In this document: positions 48,390-59,089 of the stretch, piece after piece
How positions within the stretch are numbered: position 1 is the first letter of the stretch
Layout of the letters: every line of letters begins with the position of its first letter
Source of the DNA: Eublepharis macularius
Lineage: Eukaryota > Chordata > Lepidosauria > Squamata > Eublepharidae
Length of the DNA: 64,000 nucleotides
Reading direction: 5' to 3'
Assembly: GCF_028583425.1 (NCBI RefSeq)
Contig: NC_072795.1
Span: 12,547,001 to 12,611,000, forward strand
Notes under the pieces: generated by a model
Databases searched by the model: none
The model's input: only the letters and a program-made list of their open reading frames with translations
What the model was told of the DNA's origin: nothing
Position numbers and translations under genes: made by a program

Positions 48390-48985
48390 AGGCCGGGTTG
48401 CCAGGTTCCCTTACCCTCCGGGCAGAAGACCTGGCACTTACCTTTTGGTCATCCTCATGTGTGCAAAGGGCATGAACCCCCAGACAACAGAAGGACGTCA
48501 CATGATGAACTGAGGTAGGGTTGTCGGGTCCATCTATCCTCGCAGCAGGAGGATTGGGACCTAGCGCTTACCTTTTGCTAGCTCCATGTGTCTCTGGAGC
48601 CGGCGTGATGATGACACTTCCGGAAGTGACTCATCACGCCAGCTGTGCAGCACCGTCACTTCCGTAAGTGATGCCATTGCGCTGGCTGTGAGAGTGCTCC
48701 CACGCTCGGCAGGGGGCTGATTTGGCCCATTTGGGGCCCAAATCAGCCCCAAAGGAGTGCAGGAACGCTCCCGCAGCCGGCACGATGATATCACTTACGG
48801 AAGTGACAGTGCCACGCCACTTGGGAGTGCACGCATGGCGCATACTGCTGAGGTGCCTGCTGGTGGCAGGTAAGCTCTGGGACCTTGCCCCCTCTTGCCA
48901 ATCACTGGGTGATTGGTGAACGAGGAGGCAAATCCCTGGGAGTTTGCCCACCACCAGCGGGCACCTGGGAACCCTAGCCTGGGGA
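48390..48985. mobile_element. Longer hAT-like palindromes, TTGCCAGGTCC family
   Basis: 'gggttgccaggttcccttaccc' (48398) and 'tagggttgtcgggtccatc' (48516) are two left ends, and 'gcacctgggaaccctag' (48960-48976) a right end. The centre has repeated CACTTCCGGAAGTG-type palindromes. The layout suggests one element inside or beside another. Confidence 0.55.
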
Positions 48986-49262
48986 GCTCTTCTGCACTCC
49001 ACAGCAGGCTGAATTGGGCCACTGCAGAGTGTGTGAGCACTGCTGCAGTGGCACGACAGGTCCTGGAGTGCTCCTGCACTCTGCAGTGGGCCGCAGCTGG
49101 AAAATTTTAGAGAGCCATACATGTGAAATCCCTGCTTCCGATCACAACTGCACTCTTGTCCGAAAAGGGCAATTTTAACAGGCACGGCTGGTTATTGCAC
49201 GGAGGACTGAAAATCCTGGTGAAAAAATTCTCCAATACAGTGATGAATGGGACAGGATTGGT
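48986..49262. other. Unique sequence
   Basis: Nothing is recognised. Confidence 0.3.
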
Positions 49263-49482
49263 TAGGGTTGCCAGCCTCCAGGTGGTTCCTGGAGATCTCC
49301 TGGAATTAAAATCGATCTCCGGAATACAGAGATCAGTTCCCCATTGAGAAAATGGCAGCTTTGGAGGGAGGGCTCTGTGGGATTATACTGTGCTGAGGTC
49401 CCTCCCCCTCCCCAACCCCACTTTCCCTAGGGTCGAGCCCCGAATCTCCAGAAATTTTCCAACCCAGGCTTGGCAACAATTG
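49263..49482 (+). mobile_element. hAT-like MITE, TAGGGTTGCCA family
   Basis: Left end TAGGGTTGCCAGCCTCCAGG, blocks in order, right end 'caggcttggcaacaatt' slightly decayed. Confidence 0.88.
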
Positions 49483-49626
49483 ACCTGGTTGCCAAGTGGT
49501 CAGACTGAAACTAGCCTTGCTCTTCTGCCCTTAACACAAGCTGGAGGGGCAGAAATCCACAGAGGAAACTTTTCAGGCCACAGGGAGAAATGTCAGTTCC
49601 TCTGCCTTTTCAGTCATTCTTGAATC

Positions 49627-49845
49627 TTTGGTGGTGGAGAGTGCCCTCAAGTCATAGCTGACTTATGGCGACCCCTAGTGGGCTTTTCATGGCAAGAGAC
49701 TATCAGAGGTGCTTTGCCATTGCCTGCCTCTGCAACCTTGGTCTTCTTTGGAGGTCTCTCATCCAATTACTAACAAAGACCGACTCTGCTTAGCTTCTGA
49801 GATCTGAAGAGATCAGGCATGCTTGGGCTATCCAGGTTTTTAATC
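49627..49845 (-). mobile_element. 5S rRNA-derived SINE
   Basis: Minus strand: GATCTCAGAAGCTAAGCAGA, GTTAGTAATTGGATGAGAGA, then the shared body ending 'ccataagtcagctatgacttgagggc'. Confidence 0.88.
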
Positions 49846-49854
49846 AAACTTAAA

Positions 49855-50172
49855 TCAAGCAAGAGTCCAGTGGCACCTCAAAGAGGAACAGAATTTATTC
49901 TATCATAAGTTTTTATGAGTCAGAGTTCACTTCATCAGGCTGGCTGAAGATGAAATAAGCTCTGGCTCACAAATGTTTAGGCTGAACTAAATATTTTCAT
50001 GTGGGTAGCCATATTGGTCTGTAGCAGAAGAGCAAGATTCAGGTCCAGCGACACCTTAAACACCAACTAGATTTCCAAGCATCTGACAAAGAAAGCTTTG
50101 ACTCTTGAAAGCTCATAACTTGGAAATCTAGTTGGTCTTTAAGGTGCTCCTGGGGCTCAAATCTTGCTCTTG
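49855..50172. mobile_element. Two PLE terminal repeats (second subfamily) in tandem
   Basis: 49860-49985 and 49995-50172 both carry 'agtccagtggcacc/ccagcgacaccttaaa', a hairpin centre and 'ggtctttaaggtgctcctgg'. 50088-50110 reads 'catctgacaaagaaagctttgactcttgaaagctc', a decayed hammerhead-like layout. Confidence 0.65.
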
Positions 50173-50755
50173 GACTAAATATAGTTAGTCCACGGGACTA
50201 ACTATATAAATAAGGATCCACGGGACTCCCGATTCAGTTTGCTGCTACCAAAGCAAACTTGATGATCTAACGCCTATCAGGAGGACACTGAAACAGGCTA
50301 CCCTCTGATAAGGTAGCAAGTACACAGAAGAATATTAATTTATAATTTTTTTAAAAAAAAAAAAGGAGAAGAAACTCCTCTATAGCAGCTTCAGTATTAA
50401 GGAAAACAGCCACTCTAAACACTACTGGAGAATATCAGCAACCTTATCTTTCTATCAGTCCCCAGGTAGCCTCTGACTGTGTCTTTCCAGGTGACCCTCA
50501 ATCAGTTCCCCCTAGTCTCTATGGTATGACATAAGAGAAATGGAAACTCTCGAGCATCCACTTTCTGTAGCTACTCTAGGACTTCCATTTCTCCCAGACT
50601 CCATGGTTCATCCATGTGAACTGATCTCTGCAGCTGGAGATCAGGAGAACATCTGGAGGCTGGCGATCCATCCTGTTCCTTTGCTTTGATGTTTGCAGGC
50701 AGGTAGAAGTTTAGCAGGGACATGGAAATACGTGGTGGGAAAGTCACATGCTAAC
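50173..50755. other. Mostly unique; short hAT-like fragment
   Basis: Positions 50610-50680 (catgtgaactgatctctgcagctggagatcaggag...ggaggctggcgatcc) are the right end of a TAGGGTTGCCA element. A poly-A/T tract lies at 50345-50365. Confidence 0.4.
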
Positions 50756-50758
50756 AGG

Positions 50759-50932
50759 GGCCATTTCCACACTCCTTACCTGCCTGCAGGACATTGTGTG
50801 AAAGTCCCAGAAGACACCGTCTTCCTGCGCAAAATCGCGCCAGGAAGATGCTGTTATCCAGGAGTTTTGTGCGGTGTCTTCCGGGTCTTTCGCGCGATGT
50901 TCCGCAGGCAGGTAAGACATGTGGAAACGGCC
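50759..50932. mobile_element. Harbinger-like palindromic MITE with AGG TSD
   Basis: The ends are GGCCATTTCCACACTCC and ATGTGGAAACGGCC. The TSD AGG is exact (50756-50758, 50933-50935). The arms carry 'ctgcctgcaggacattg' against 'atgttccgcaggcagg'. Confidence 0.9.
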
Positions 50933-50935
50933 AGG

Positions 50936-51560
50936 GTGTTGTTAAAGGTAAAGGAGAGAGCCCAGGAAAAAAATGTGGCAACGCTCCCCGAGGAATATGG
51001 CTACGGCAGACTCCGCTCACAGTACCAAATAGTTTCTGCCCTTCTGCCTCTTTGTCTGGCCAGGCAGCAGTGAACAAGCTGGGATTTACGACAGGAGACG
51101 CCGGATGGGTTTCTGAAGAGATGTGAGGTGAGCGCTCGCCTTTATGGTTTTTAATACACTTTTTGATAATGAAGTTGAAATAGCCTCATAAAAGGACCCC
51201 CAAACGCAGGAGAAGCCTGCCGTTTATTAGGCCCATAAGTCTTCTCCTGGCATTTAATCAATGTCCCTTTAATCTGCACTTCGTTAGTTTATTTCTGTTT
51301 AAGATTAGCGGCTGTAAAAATTATTAGGGGATTGTCTGAGTCGGCAAGGCGGGGTGCGGCAGCGGTGTGTGTGGAGCTCTCTCTGGCAGCCAGCTGTCCC
51401 ACTAGCGTGGAGGGTGTGTGTGTGTCAGGATCTGCCCCAACCCGTTGCCATCTTCTCCTCCTTGAAGAATAGATCAGGGCAGACCATGACAGTGCAGGAA
51501 CAGAAAAGAGGGTAAGAAGGGAACCAGGGTGCACAGTTTGGGGTGGGTAGGTGTGGTGGT
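50936..51560. other. Unique block, possible conserved non-coding sequence
   Basis: Positions 51125-51340 are the strongest candidate in the window: repeat-free, AT-rich and dense in homeobox-like words (tttttgataatgaagttg, ccgtttattaggccc, ggcatttaatcaatg, aaaaattattagggg). Confidence 0.35.
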
Positions 51561-51564
51561 GTGC

Positions 51565-51665
51565 AGCAGCACAGCAAGATTTGAGCCTTTAGGGAGCTCT
51601 GACTCTCGCAAGCTCACACTCTGAAAATCTTGTTGGTCTCTAAAGTGCCACCAGACTCAACTCCA
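51565..51665. mobile_element. PLE terminal fragment
   Basis: 'agcaagatttgagcc...gggagctctgactctcgcaagctcac...aatcttgttggtctctaaagtgccacc'. Confidence 0.55.
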
Positions 51666-52366
51666 GCGGAGGGAGACCAGAAGCAGGACAGAGATCGGAG
51701 GTGACGCAAGCAGTCACTTGGGATGACAATATTTTGGGGGTGCAGGGTGCAGCGTGGAATCTGAGACGTACATCTGGAGACCTTTTGCAAAATCCCAGAG
51801 AATTCTGGGATGCAACTGTTAGAATCATAGAATCATGGGGTTGGAAGGGACCTCTAGGGCCATCTAGTCCAACCCCCTGCACAATGCAGGAAGTTCACAA
51901 CTACCCCCCCCCCCAACTGCCCCAATGACCCCTGCTTCATGCCCAGAAGATGGTGAAATACCTCCAGGATCCCTACCCAAATTGGCCTGCAGAAGATTGC
52001 TACCTGACCCCAAGGTGGCGATTGGCATTACCCTGGGCATGTAAGAAGGGGCCACGAGAACGAAGCACTGATGTAACCCTTCTGTCCTTCCCCTCATGCT
52101 CTGCCCAGGTTCACAGAATCAGCATTGCTGTCAGATGGCCCTCTAGCTTCTGCTTAAAAATCTCCAAAGAAGGAGAGCCCACCACCTCTCGAGGAAGCCT
52201 GTTCCACGCAGGGACTGCTCTAACTGTCAGGAAGTTCTTCCTAAGGTTTAGTCGAAAGCTCTTTTGATTTAATTGCAAGCCGTTGGTTCTGGTCCGAGCT
52301 TCTGGGGCAGTGGAAAACAACTCTGCGCCATCCTTTATATGGCAGCCCTTCAAGTACTTGAAGATG

Positions 52367-53111
52367 TGTCGTTCCCACATGGCTTACCTTGTTCCAGAAA
52401 ACAGCGAAATCTCGCACGATAACAGCATCTTCTCGCATGATTTCGCACGTGATTTCGCTGTTTTCCGGAACAAGGGCCGATTCCAGATGGGCACAAATAG
52501 AGCGAGTGCTTTCGCTTTTTCAGTGACCTCACTCGTAAAAACCCTCAATTTCTCGTCCTGGCTTACCTGCGGTCCATGGCGCTCAGTTGCGCTCTATAAG
52601 CAGACGGTGTGAACGCGGTATTGCGGGTTTGCACACTTCTGGACACTTCGTTGCCGCGGAGAGGCCCTCCCCTTTCCCTCCTTCCTTTGCCGGCCGGCCG
52701 GCAACAATATTCCCTTAATTTTTTTTTTAAAACCGGGCGCCATTTGCGCAGTCGCACATTTGTGCACATCGAACTGCGCAAATGTGCACAAATGCACAAA
52801 AGTCGACGCTGCATATTCGCATACCTGCATGTTTGCGCATTTGCGCAAAACACGTAAAAAATGTTTTTTAAAAAAAACGAAATGCGAATCAATGAAGGCC
52901 CCCGACGTCAACTGTAACGGGGAGGAAACAACCAATCCCGGGTACCTCAGTTGGCCGTGCGAACATCCAGAAGCGGGACGGCACGGCACGCTGCGAGACA
53001 AAGCGGATGGAGACAAAAGTGAACGCGTGGCCGGTAAGCGATTATTTCCGCAGAAAAACCGCAATTTCTGGCCATCTGGAATCGGCCAAGGTAAGCGGTG
53101 TGGGAACGGCC
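52367..53111. mobile_element. Harbinger-like MITE (outer), host of a second one
   Basis: The ends are TGTCGTTCCCACATGGCTTA and AAGCGGTGTGGGAACGGCC. The flanks are ATG and CTG. The outer element alone is about 130 bp: its arms (CCAGAAAACAGCGAAATCTC and its complement) lie at 52392-52474. Confidence 0.85.
52475..53087. mobile_element. Harbinger-like element (inner), 613 bp, with exact AAG TSD
   Basis: The ends are GGCCGATTCCAGATGG and CCATCTGGAATCGGCC. AAG is duplicated exactly (52472-52474, 53088-53090). It is the longest member here, with runs of TTTGCGCAAATG-like palindromes at 52740-52860. A 156-codon frame on the minus strand shows no transposase motif that I can recognise. Confidence 0.9.
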
Positions 53112-53226
53112 CTGGTTATCCTGTCCCCTCTCAGTCATCTCCTCTCCAGGCTAAACATTCCGAGCAGCCGTTCCTCATAGGACTTGGTCTTGCCCCTTCC
53201 GTAGTCTAGCTTCTTCTGCAACATTT

Positions 53227-53376
53227 GTTGATTCCGCACACGTTGGATAATGCACTTCCAATCCTCTTTAGAGATCATTTGGAACGGAACTTCTCGTGTG
53301 TGAAACAAAAAATCCACTTCAAAACAATTGCTAAAGTGCATTGAAAGTGCGTTATTCAGTGTGTGCAGAATCAACC
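53227..53376. mobile_element. Palindromic MITE, GTTGATTCCGCACACG family
   Basis: Ends GTTGATTCCGCACACGTTGG and TGTGTGCAGAATCAAC, with about 36 bp of inverted repeat (GCACTTCCAAT against CATTGAAAGTGC). Single copy in this window; TSD unclear. Confidence 0.65.
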
Positions 53377-53454
53377 GTATTGTAAGGAATCCCTGGACTC
53401 ATTTGCTGCTGGATACATGTAGGGTATCAACATAGCCTGGACCAACCTTGCAAT

Positions 53455-53643
53455 GGTAAGGGTTGGCTGGGGATCTTCCAGAATTATGACTGAGCTGCAG
53501 GCCATAGAGACCAGTTCTGCTGGAGAAAATGGCTGCATTGGAGGGTGGACTCTGTGGCATTATAACCTTCTGAGTTCCCTTCCCTCCCAAGCCCTGCCCT
53601 CTCCAGGCTCCACCCTTAAGATCTCCAGCTGGTGGCAACCGTA
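53455..53643 (+). mobile_element. hAT-like MITE, TAGGGTTGCCA family, deleted
   Basis: Runs from 'gtaagggttggctggggatc' to 'agctggtggcaaccgta'. The family blocks are in order with deletions near each end. Confidence 0.78.
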
Positions 53644-54545
53644 AGTCTTCTGGATGGGGAAAACATAGCAGGAGAGGCTATAATTTGGAAGGAACCCTGA
53701 GTCTTCCTAACAACGGTAGATTTCATTAATCGACTCAAACCCAGATTTTCATTTAAAAGGAAAAAAATCAACTTTAATCAGCAACATCCTCTGAGCATGT
53801 GCAGAGTGGTGCTTCTTTCAGTCTTCAGTAACTGCAGCCAGCCCCCTTGGTTCTGAGATAAAGGACTCAGAGGGGGCCCAGGAGAGAAGACGTGGCTTGC
53901 AGGCAACTTTTGAGTCCCAGAAGCTCTCTTTGAAAAATTAAGCACAGCTTCTCAGCCCTGGCCTGGCCTTTCCGCCCGGTGAGAGTGAGTTTTCTTGGCT
54001 AAAAAGCCCTGGGGAGGGGGAGGGAGAAAGCCTAGTTTGCACTGTTAATCTCTTACCCGTAAAAATAGCAATTTAAGAGGATTTCATTATTCAGAGCTTC
54101 TCTGTCTTCAGGGAATTCTCCAACTGTCTATCACGTTATAGCGAGCCGTTAGAAAGTGAAGGATGTTAATATCCTCCTGATACTTCTTACCTTTAGTCCT
54201 TGCAGTTTCCCATTTTCTCCTTCTCGGTTTGCCAACTGATCAAGGAAGAAAAATCCACACTGGCCTACTTCTGCGTCTTTAACAGCAGCTCGATCTGCTG
54301 TAGTCGCAAGCCGAAAGATCGCAGCGTGCAGTTTAGTATTATTGCTTGTCTGCAGATTGCACTGTAAGGATAAGCACAGGAACAGGGGCTTGATAAAAAG
54401 TTGGCAATCCAATTCTCCTCCCCAGTTCACACCCTGGGATAGCATTGCACTGAAATTGTAGGAACTAGCAGTGTACTCAGGCAGGTGGATTCTGTGCTAC
54501 AATCTACAATCAAAACTACAATCAAAACTGAAGTATCAAGCTGCC
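53644..54545. other. Unique block, possible conserved non-coding sequence
   Basis: About 900 bp without repeat match. Positions 54040-54160 (gttaatctcttacccgtaaaaatagcaatttaagagg...ctatcacgttatagcg) have low redundancy. No gene is supported. Confidence 0.3.
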
Positions 54546-54765
54546 TTTTGCTGCCATTTATTTAGATATTTATACCCCACTTTCTGTTTGGCTCCTTGTT
54601 GTCTCTGTAGCTCTCCAGGCTTGTAAGCAGCGAACAATCTCTTCTCACATTTGCTCCCCAACTTCCTTTCACTGGAGACGCCACGGACTGAACCTGGGAC
54701 AGTTTGCATGCAAAGCACGTGGTTTCCTCCTGAACCGTGGTTCTGTCTCATTGGTGCAGTGAATT
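54546..54765 (-). mobile_element. SINE/LINE remnants including an S6 head
   Basis: Positions 54670-54760 (gccacggactgaacctgggacagtttgcatgcaaagcacg) are a decayed S6 tRNA-like head on the minus strand. 'ttatttagatatttataccccactttc' precedes it as a LINE-type 3' end. Confidence 0.5.
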
Positions 54766-54894
54766 ATGAACGTGTCTGAGACTTTGCCAGGCAACCAAGA
54801 ACAGGGCATTTTCACACACAACCCAGCCTATCATGTATAATTGGTGCGTTTGTGAATGTTGTTGATGAGGGTTTAAAAAGTGGAAAATGGACTA

Positions 54895-55150
54895 AGTTGC
54901 ATGTAGTAATAGTAACAACAACAACAACAACAACTGTGGTTATATATTGCTCTTCTAGATAGATTAGTGCCCCACTCGGAGCAGTGAAAAAAGTCAGTGT
55001 TATTATTATCCCCACAATACAGCTGCAAGTTGGGGCTGAGAAGAGCAGCTTCCCCAAGGCCACCTGCAGAGTTCATGGCAGCAGTGGGAGTCGAACCAGC
55101 AGAGTGCTGATTCGCAACCCAACCACTTAACCACTATGCTACAGCAGCTC
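54895..55150 (-). mobile_element. tRNA-derived SINE (type S3), first of a pair
   Basis: Minus strand: 'ctgctgtagcatagtggttaagtggttgggttgcgaatc', B-box GGTTCGACTCCCACT, tail GTTGTTGTTGTTGTT (54917-54931 as AAC repeats on the plus strand). Confidence 0.85.
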
Positions 55151-55154
55151 TCAA

Positions 55155-55373
55155 AACTTATATATCACTCTTCTGGACAGATTAGTGCCTCACCCAGAGT
55201 GCTGAACAAGTTAGTGTTATTATTATCCCCACAATACAGCTGAGGAGCCAGGGCTGAAAGGAGCGGCTTATCCAAGGCCACCTGCAGAGCTCACGGCAGT
55301 AACGGGAGTCAAACCAACAGACTGCTGATTCGCAGCCCAACCACTTAGCCGCTATGCTACAGCAGCTTTGACA
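55155..55373 (-). mobile_element. tRNA-derived SINE (type S3), second of a pair
   Basis: Same orientation and family as the preceding copy, spaced about 220-230 bp. B-box GGTTTGACTCCCGTT on the minus strand. Confidence 0.83.
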
Positions 55374-55880
55374 TTCTAGTTAAAGTGGACCATGGTGGGA
55401 TCAATGTGGATCATGGTGGAACCACCGAAACCGAGTTCTCTCTCCTCTCCTGGCAACATTAAAGCACATTTACCCTCGTTTTGTTATTATCCCATTGTGT
55501 GTTTACTTATGCCTGCTTCATATCACTGGAGGCTGCTGATGGGGGCAGAACACACTGCAAGGTGATGTCACATTTTTAGTAAGGATGCCTAAACCGTATT
55601 GAAAAGAAAGGAGGCTCAACTTCAGCAGCAGCCCCTTGTTTAACATGATATGTTTTTACCGGGAACCAAGGCAGAAAAGAGCACGAAATGGCCAAGGGAT
55701 GGAAGCACCTTCCACATATAAGGCGCCTTCATCTTTCCAGTTTAGAAACCAAATGCAAACTAAAGGAGGTATGATGGAAGCTTACAAGATATACCTATGT
55801 TGTGCAGAAAGTGAATACATATAACTTTTCCTCCCTCTTCCAAACTACTAGAACTTGAGGCTCCCAATTGAATCTGATGG
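55374..55880. other. Unique sequence
   Basis: About 500 bp, nothing recognised. Confidence 0.35.
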
Positions 55881-55888
55881 GTAATACT

Positions 55889-56335
55889 CAGGGTTCATTT
55901 CATAGAAAAAGAGCTGGAGGGACTCATTAGCATAACACATTAGCATAACTCATTAGCATATGCCACGCCCCTTGCCAGCACTGGAAATGTGTCATTAGCA
56001 TAACTGATTTGCATATGCCACTCCCCCGACATCACCTATCCTGGCTGCTTTGGGCCCAATCCTGGCCATTCAGGGCCGAAATTGGGCCCAAAATGGCAAA
56101 ATGGGGCTGAAAATGGCCAAAAAGGGGCCCAAAATGGTCAGGATTGGCCCAATGCTGAACAGGAACGTGATCCACCACCTGTCAGAGGCCTGACCTGGGC
56201 CGTTTCGGCCCCAATCCAGGACAAAACGGGCCCAAAATGACTGAGAGTCAGGTGGGCGGGGCCACCTGACATATGACCTCTTTGGGGAACTGCCGGAACT
56301 GCATTCCTGCACATTCCCCCTCGAGATGAGCCCTG
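55889..56335. mobile_element. hAT-like element, CAGGGNTCATTT family, exact TSD
   Basis: The ends are CAGGGTTCATTTC and GAGATGAGCCCTG. GTAATACT is duplicated exactly (55881-55888, 56336-56343). It fixes the boundaries used for the copy at 20088-20566. Confidence 0.94.
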
Positions 56336-56499
56336 GTAATACTTACAGGAAAGACAATATCCTTTTTTCACATAACGCATGATTAATTTGTGGAAACCGT
56401 GTCTATAAGGTGGTGGCCCCAAATGTAGACGGTTCTAAAAGGGAATACGCAGATACATAGAGGACAGCTCTCTCTGTGGCTATTAGCCATGATGGAACC

Positions 56500-56722
56500 T
56501 CCATCATATGTTTTGTATATGTTCTGTTTCAGCATTTCTTCAACTCTGTATTGGGTTATTGCTAATGTTACGTCTTTGTAAACTTGTGTTTATTTACCCT
56601 ACAGCATTGTTTATTAAATTGTCCTTGATACTGACTGTACTACTCTCACGCTGTGTAATCCACCTTGAGTCTCAGGGAGAAAGGCGGACCATAAATGACA
56701 TAAATAAATAAATAAAATATAT
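56500..56722 (+). mobile_element. LINE 3' end
   Basis: It ends 'tgtaatccaccttgagtctcagggagaaaggcggaccataaatgacataaataaataaataaa'. This is the best plus-strand copy of the family also found at 16180, 20613 and 45727. Confidence 0.75.
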
Positions 56723-56831
56723 GTGAATGCCAATTTCTTGGGAGGCAACAGGGCGAGGCTTTGGTCTTTGTACCTCTGCTCATAAACTTTCAAAGAGATT
56801 CTGTTTGGCCACTTTATGAAACTGCATCCTA

Positions 56832-56949
56832 GGGCCAAGATACACATGACGAATGACACTTGAACGGCAAGTGGATTGAGTGGAGGGCAAGTGAACAGGG
56901 AGAAATACACTTGCCGTTCAAGTGTCATTCGTCATGTGTAGCTTGGCCC
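56832..56949. mobile_element. Palindromic MITE, GGGCCAAGMTACACATGACG family, CTA TSD
   Basis: The 118-bp element has inverted ends of about 45 bp (GGGCCAAGATACACATGACG and its complement) with flanking CTA on both sides (56829-56831, 56950-56952). The ends partly resemble the GAGCCAAGCTACAAGTGACG family, which hints at a shared transposase. Confidence 0.85.
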
Positions 56950-56989
56950 CTAGACTAATCAATTAGTATAATGGAGGAACCCCTCCATT

Positions 56990-57178
56990 AATTGGGGGTT
57001 CTTATCGCCACGTTGGGGTCTTGGTGTGATCTAGCAAGGCTCTCCTTATGTTCTTAGTATCTTTTCAGTTTTATTCTTGTCTGAGTTTATTTCTGATGCC
57101 GTTTGGTGAATAGTGCAGGACCTCTATATTGTAAGCTGCTTTGAGTCCATTTTGGAGAAAGGTGGTTCTACATGACTT
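56990..57178 (+). mobile_element. LINE 3' fragments
   Basis: 'gtgatctagcaaggctctccttatgttctta' and 'attgtaagctgctttgagtccattttggagaaaggtgg' are two LINE-type 3' ends side by side. Confidence 0.5.
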
Positions 57179-57245
57179 TCATTATGGAGCTTCTGCTGAA
57201 AACGGCAGGCACATGTAGAGCTCTTCTTCCTCTCTTCTCAATAAT

Positions 57246-57512
57246 GAGAGCCATTTTGATGTAGGGGTTAGAGTACAGGACTCTAATCTGGAGAGCTGGG
57301 TTTGATTCCCCACTCTTCCACTTGAAGCCAGCTGGGTTACCTTGGGTCGGTCACAGCTTCTCGGAGCTCTCTCAGCTCCACCCACCTCACAGGGTGATTG
57401 TTGTTGTGGAGATAATAATGACATACTTTGTAAGCCGCTCTGAGTGGGCGTTAAGTTGTCCTGAAGGGCGGTATATAAATCAAATGTTATTGTTATTGTT
57501 GTTATTGTTAAT
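57246..57512 (+). mobile_element. tRNA-derived SINE (type S1), best copy
   Basis: Head GAGAGCCATTTTGATGTAGG, B-box GGGTTTGATTCCCCACTC, body with 'cttgggtcggtcacagcttctcggagctctctcagc', 3' end 'gagtgggcgttaagttgtcctgaagggcggtatataaatc' and TATTGTTAT tail. Confidence 0.87.
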
Positions 57513-57934
57513 AATACTTAGGCAGCCTCTCAAAGTTATGTGCTAAAGAAATGGGGAAAGAGGCTTAAGTATCACTTGGGAACCACCCAATTCCATATAT
57601 GTTGGTGTCTACCATGTAAAATGAGGGGCGAGTGATCCAGCACCTCATGAAGTCAGCGTCTCTTACTTTAATTGCCAGCATTTCCCAGACTTCCCTCAAA
57701 CAGGTCAAGATATGGGATCTGGGTCCAGGTCAGATGGATACTGCTCCAGCTAGCTCAGTAGTCCTCCAGAATTTCCCAAAATCTGCAAATCTTTTAAGTG
57801 GAGACACCAGAATTGAACCGGCAACCTTCTGCATGCAAGCGCTGATCTATGGCCTTTCCTTAATGGAGGAGCAGGGACGTGACCCCACCGTCAAATCCAC
57901 TATGTGACACATCATATAAATTCCACAGCACATT
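57513..57934. other. Mostly unique, with an S6 SINE remnant
   Basis: Positions 57760-57880 (aagtggagacaccagaattgaaccggcaaccttctgcatgcaagcgctgatctatggcc) are a decayed S6 head on the minus strand. Confidence 0.45.
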
Positions 57935-57937
57935 TCT

Positions 57938-58078
57938 TTCCCTAGATTTCCAAGGTGTGAGCTTTCAAGAGTCAGAGCTTCCCTATGTCTGACAAAGGGA
58001 ACTTTGACTCTCAAAAGCTCACACCCTGGAAATCTAGTTGGTTTCTAAGGTGCTGGACCCAAATCTTGCTCTTCTGTT
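57938..58078. mobile_element. PLE terminal foldback (second subfamily)
   Basis: 'ctagatttccaaggtgtgagctttcaagagtcagagc' pairs with 'ctttgactctcaaaagctcacaccctggaaatctag'. It ends 'aatcttgctcttctg' like 50150-50170. Confidence 0.72.
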
Positions 58079-59085
58079 ACACAACAACACGAACACCCTC
58101 CTGAAAATTTCTTTCCATAGAAACCAGTCAGTGCTCTTTTTTGTTGTTGCGCTTCCCATTCCCTCAGTCATTTTTGAGAGCAGTACTTGGAGGTGTGGTT
58201 GCTTCGTTCGTTTTCTTAAATTTAAATTTTATCGCCATTTAAGAAATCTGAAATGAGAGGCAAGAAAATATAAGCATTTTTTCAATATAAACTTGAATTC
58301 CCCCTGCATGCCAGATCCAATAACGAACAAGAATAAAGGAAAACAGAAATAAAATAGAAAAGGTATGCCTCTCGGGTCCACTGCTGGTTTCGATGCAGCC
58401 ATTAATGTCTTCTCTTTATTAGCAATAAAAAGCTAGTGCTTGGCCCTCATTCCGTCATGCTAATGTCTTCCAGCGATCCCTCTCCGTAACACAGATCTTC
58501 CCTGTTCCCCCATTCTGTACCCCTTGCTGTTTTAGCTCTGGGCAGAGAAGTGCCGTCTCTGTCCTGCATCACACAAGGAGCTTAAAGAAAAAGTCCGCCT
58601 CTCTGCTTAAGCCAGAGGGAAACAAAGGCTGAATGGGACACTGTAAAGTTATCCCTTAATCCGAGGAATTCTGATGGAGAATGGGGGGGATGTCTCGCCC
58701 CAGATTCTGCCAATGGCCCGGGGCCAGGGGTGGGCTGATCAGTCTTGCATGGTCCACTTTTGTGTGTGTGCTAGCTAGGATTCCCATGGTCCACCACTGC
58801 ATGTTAAATTTACAAAGCAAGAGAGCTAACCCGCTCGGGATCTCCGAGGAGTTAAGGCATAACTGATGTATAATGGGATCTGGGGCTCGGCGGATGAACG
58901 TCGAGACGGTTGAGACTGAATCGGCGGTTACTTTTAATCAACATTTGCATGTATGTGATTTTAAATTAATGGTTGGCGGCTTTGGGAACCTTGCTTGAAA
59001 AAGCAGGCTAGAGCCCTCTTCAATAAATAACTATGAAGGGACCTGGAATAGGAACTTTGGCTTAAGAACACAAGGAGAAACTTGA
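58079..59085. other. Unique block of about 1 kb, possible conserved non-coding sequence
   Basis: Repeat-free. 58390-58480 (gcagccattaatgtcttctctttattagcaataaaaagc) and 58850-58990 (gcggttacttttaatcaacatttgcatgtatgtgattttaaattaatgg) contain octamer-like ATTTGCAT and TAAT-rich words. No supported gene. Confidence 0.35.
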
Positions 59086-59089
59086 GCAG

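Larger units (their letters stand above)
51822..53226 (-). mobile_element. CR1 LINE split by nested palindromic MITEs
   Basis: The minus-strand 3' end is 'cttccaaccccatgattctatgattct' (51822-51850). The coding remnant at 52111-52366 (FKYLKGCHIKDG..., LNQKSFRLNLRKNFLTV) continues at 53112-53226 (SYEERLLGMFSLERR). A 745-bp MITE nest breaks it between 52366 and 53112. Confidence 0.92.
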
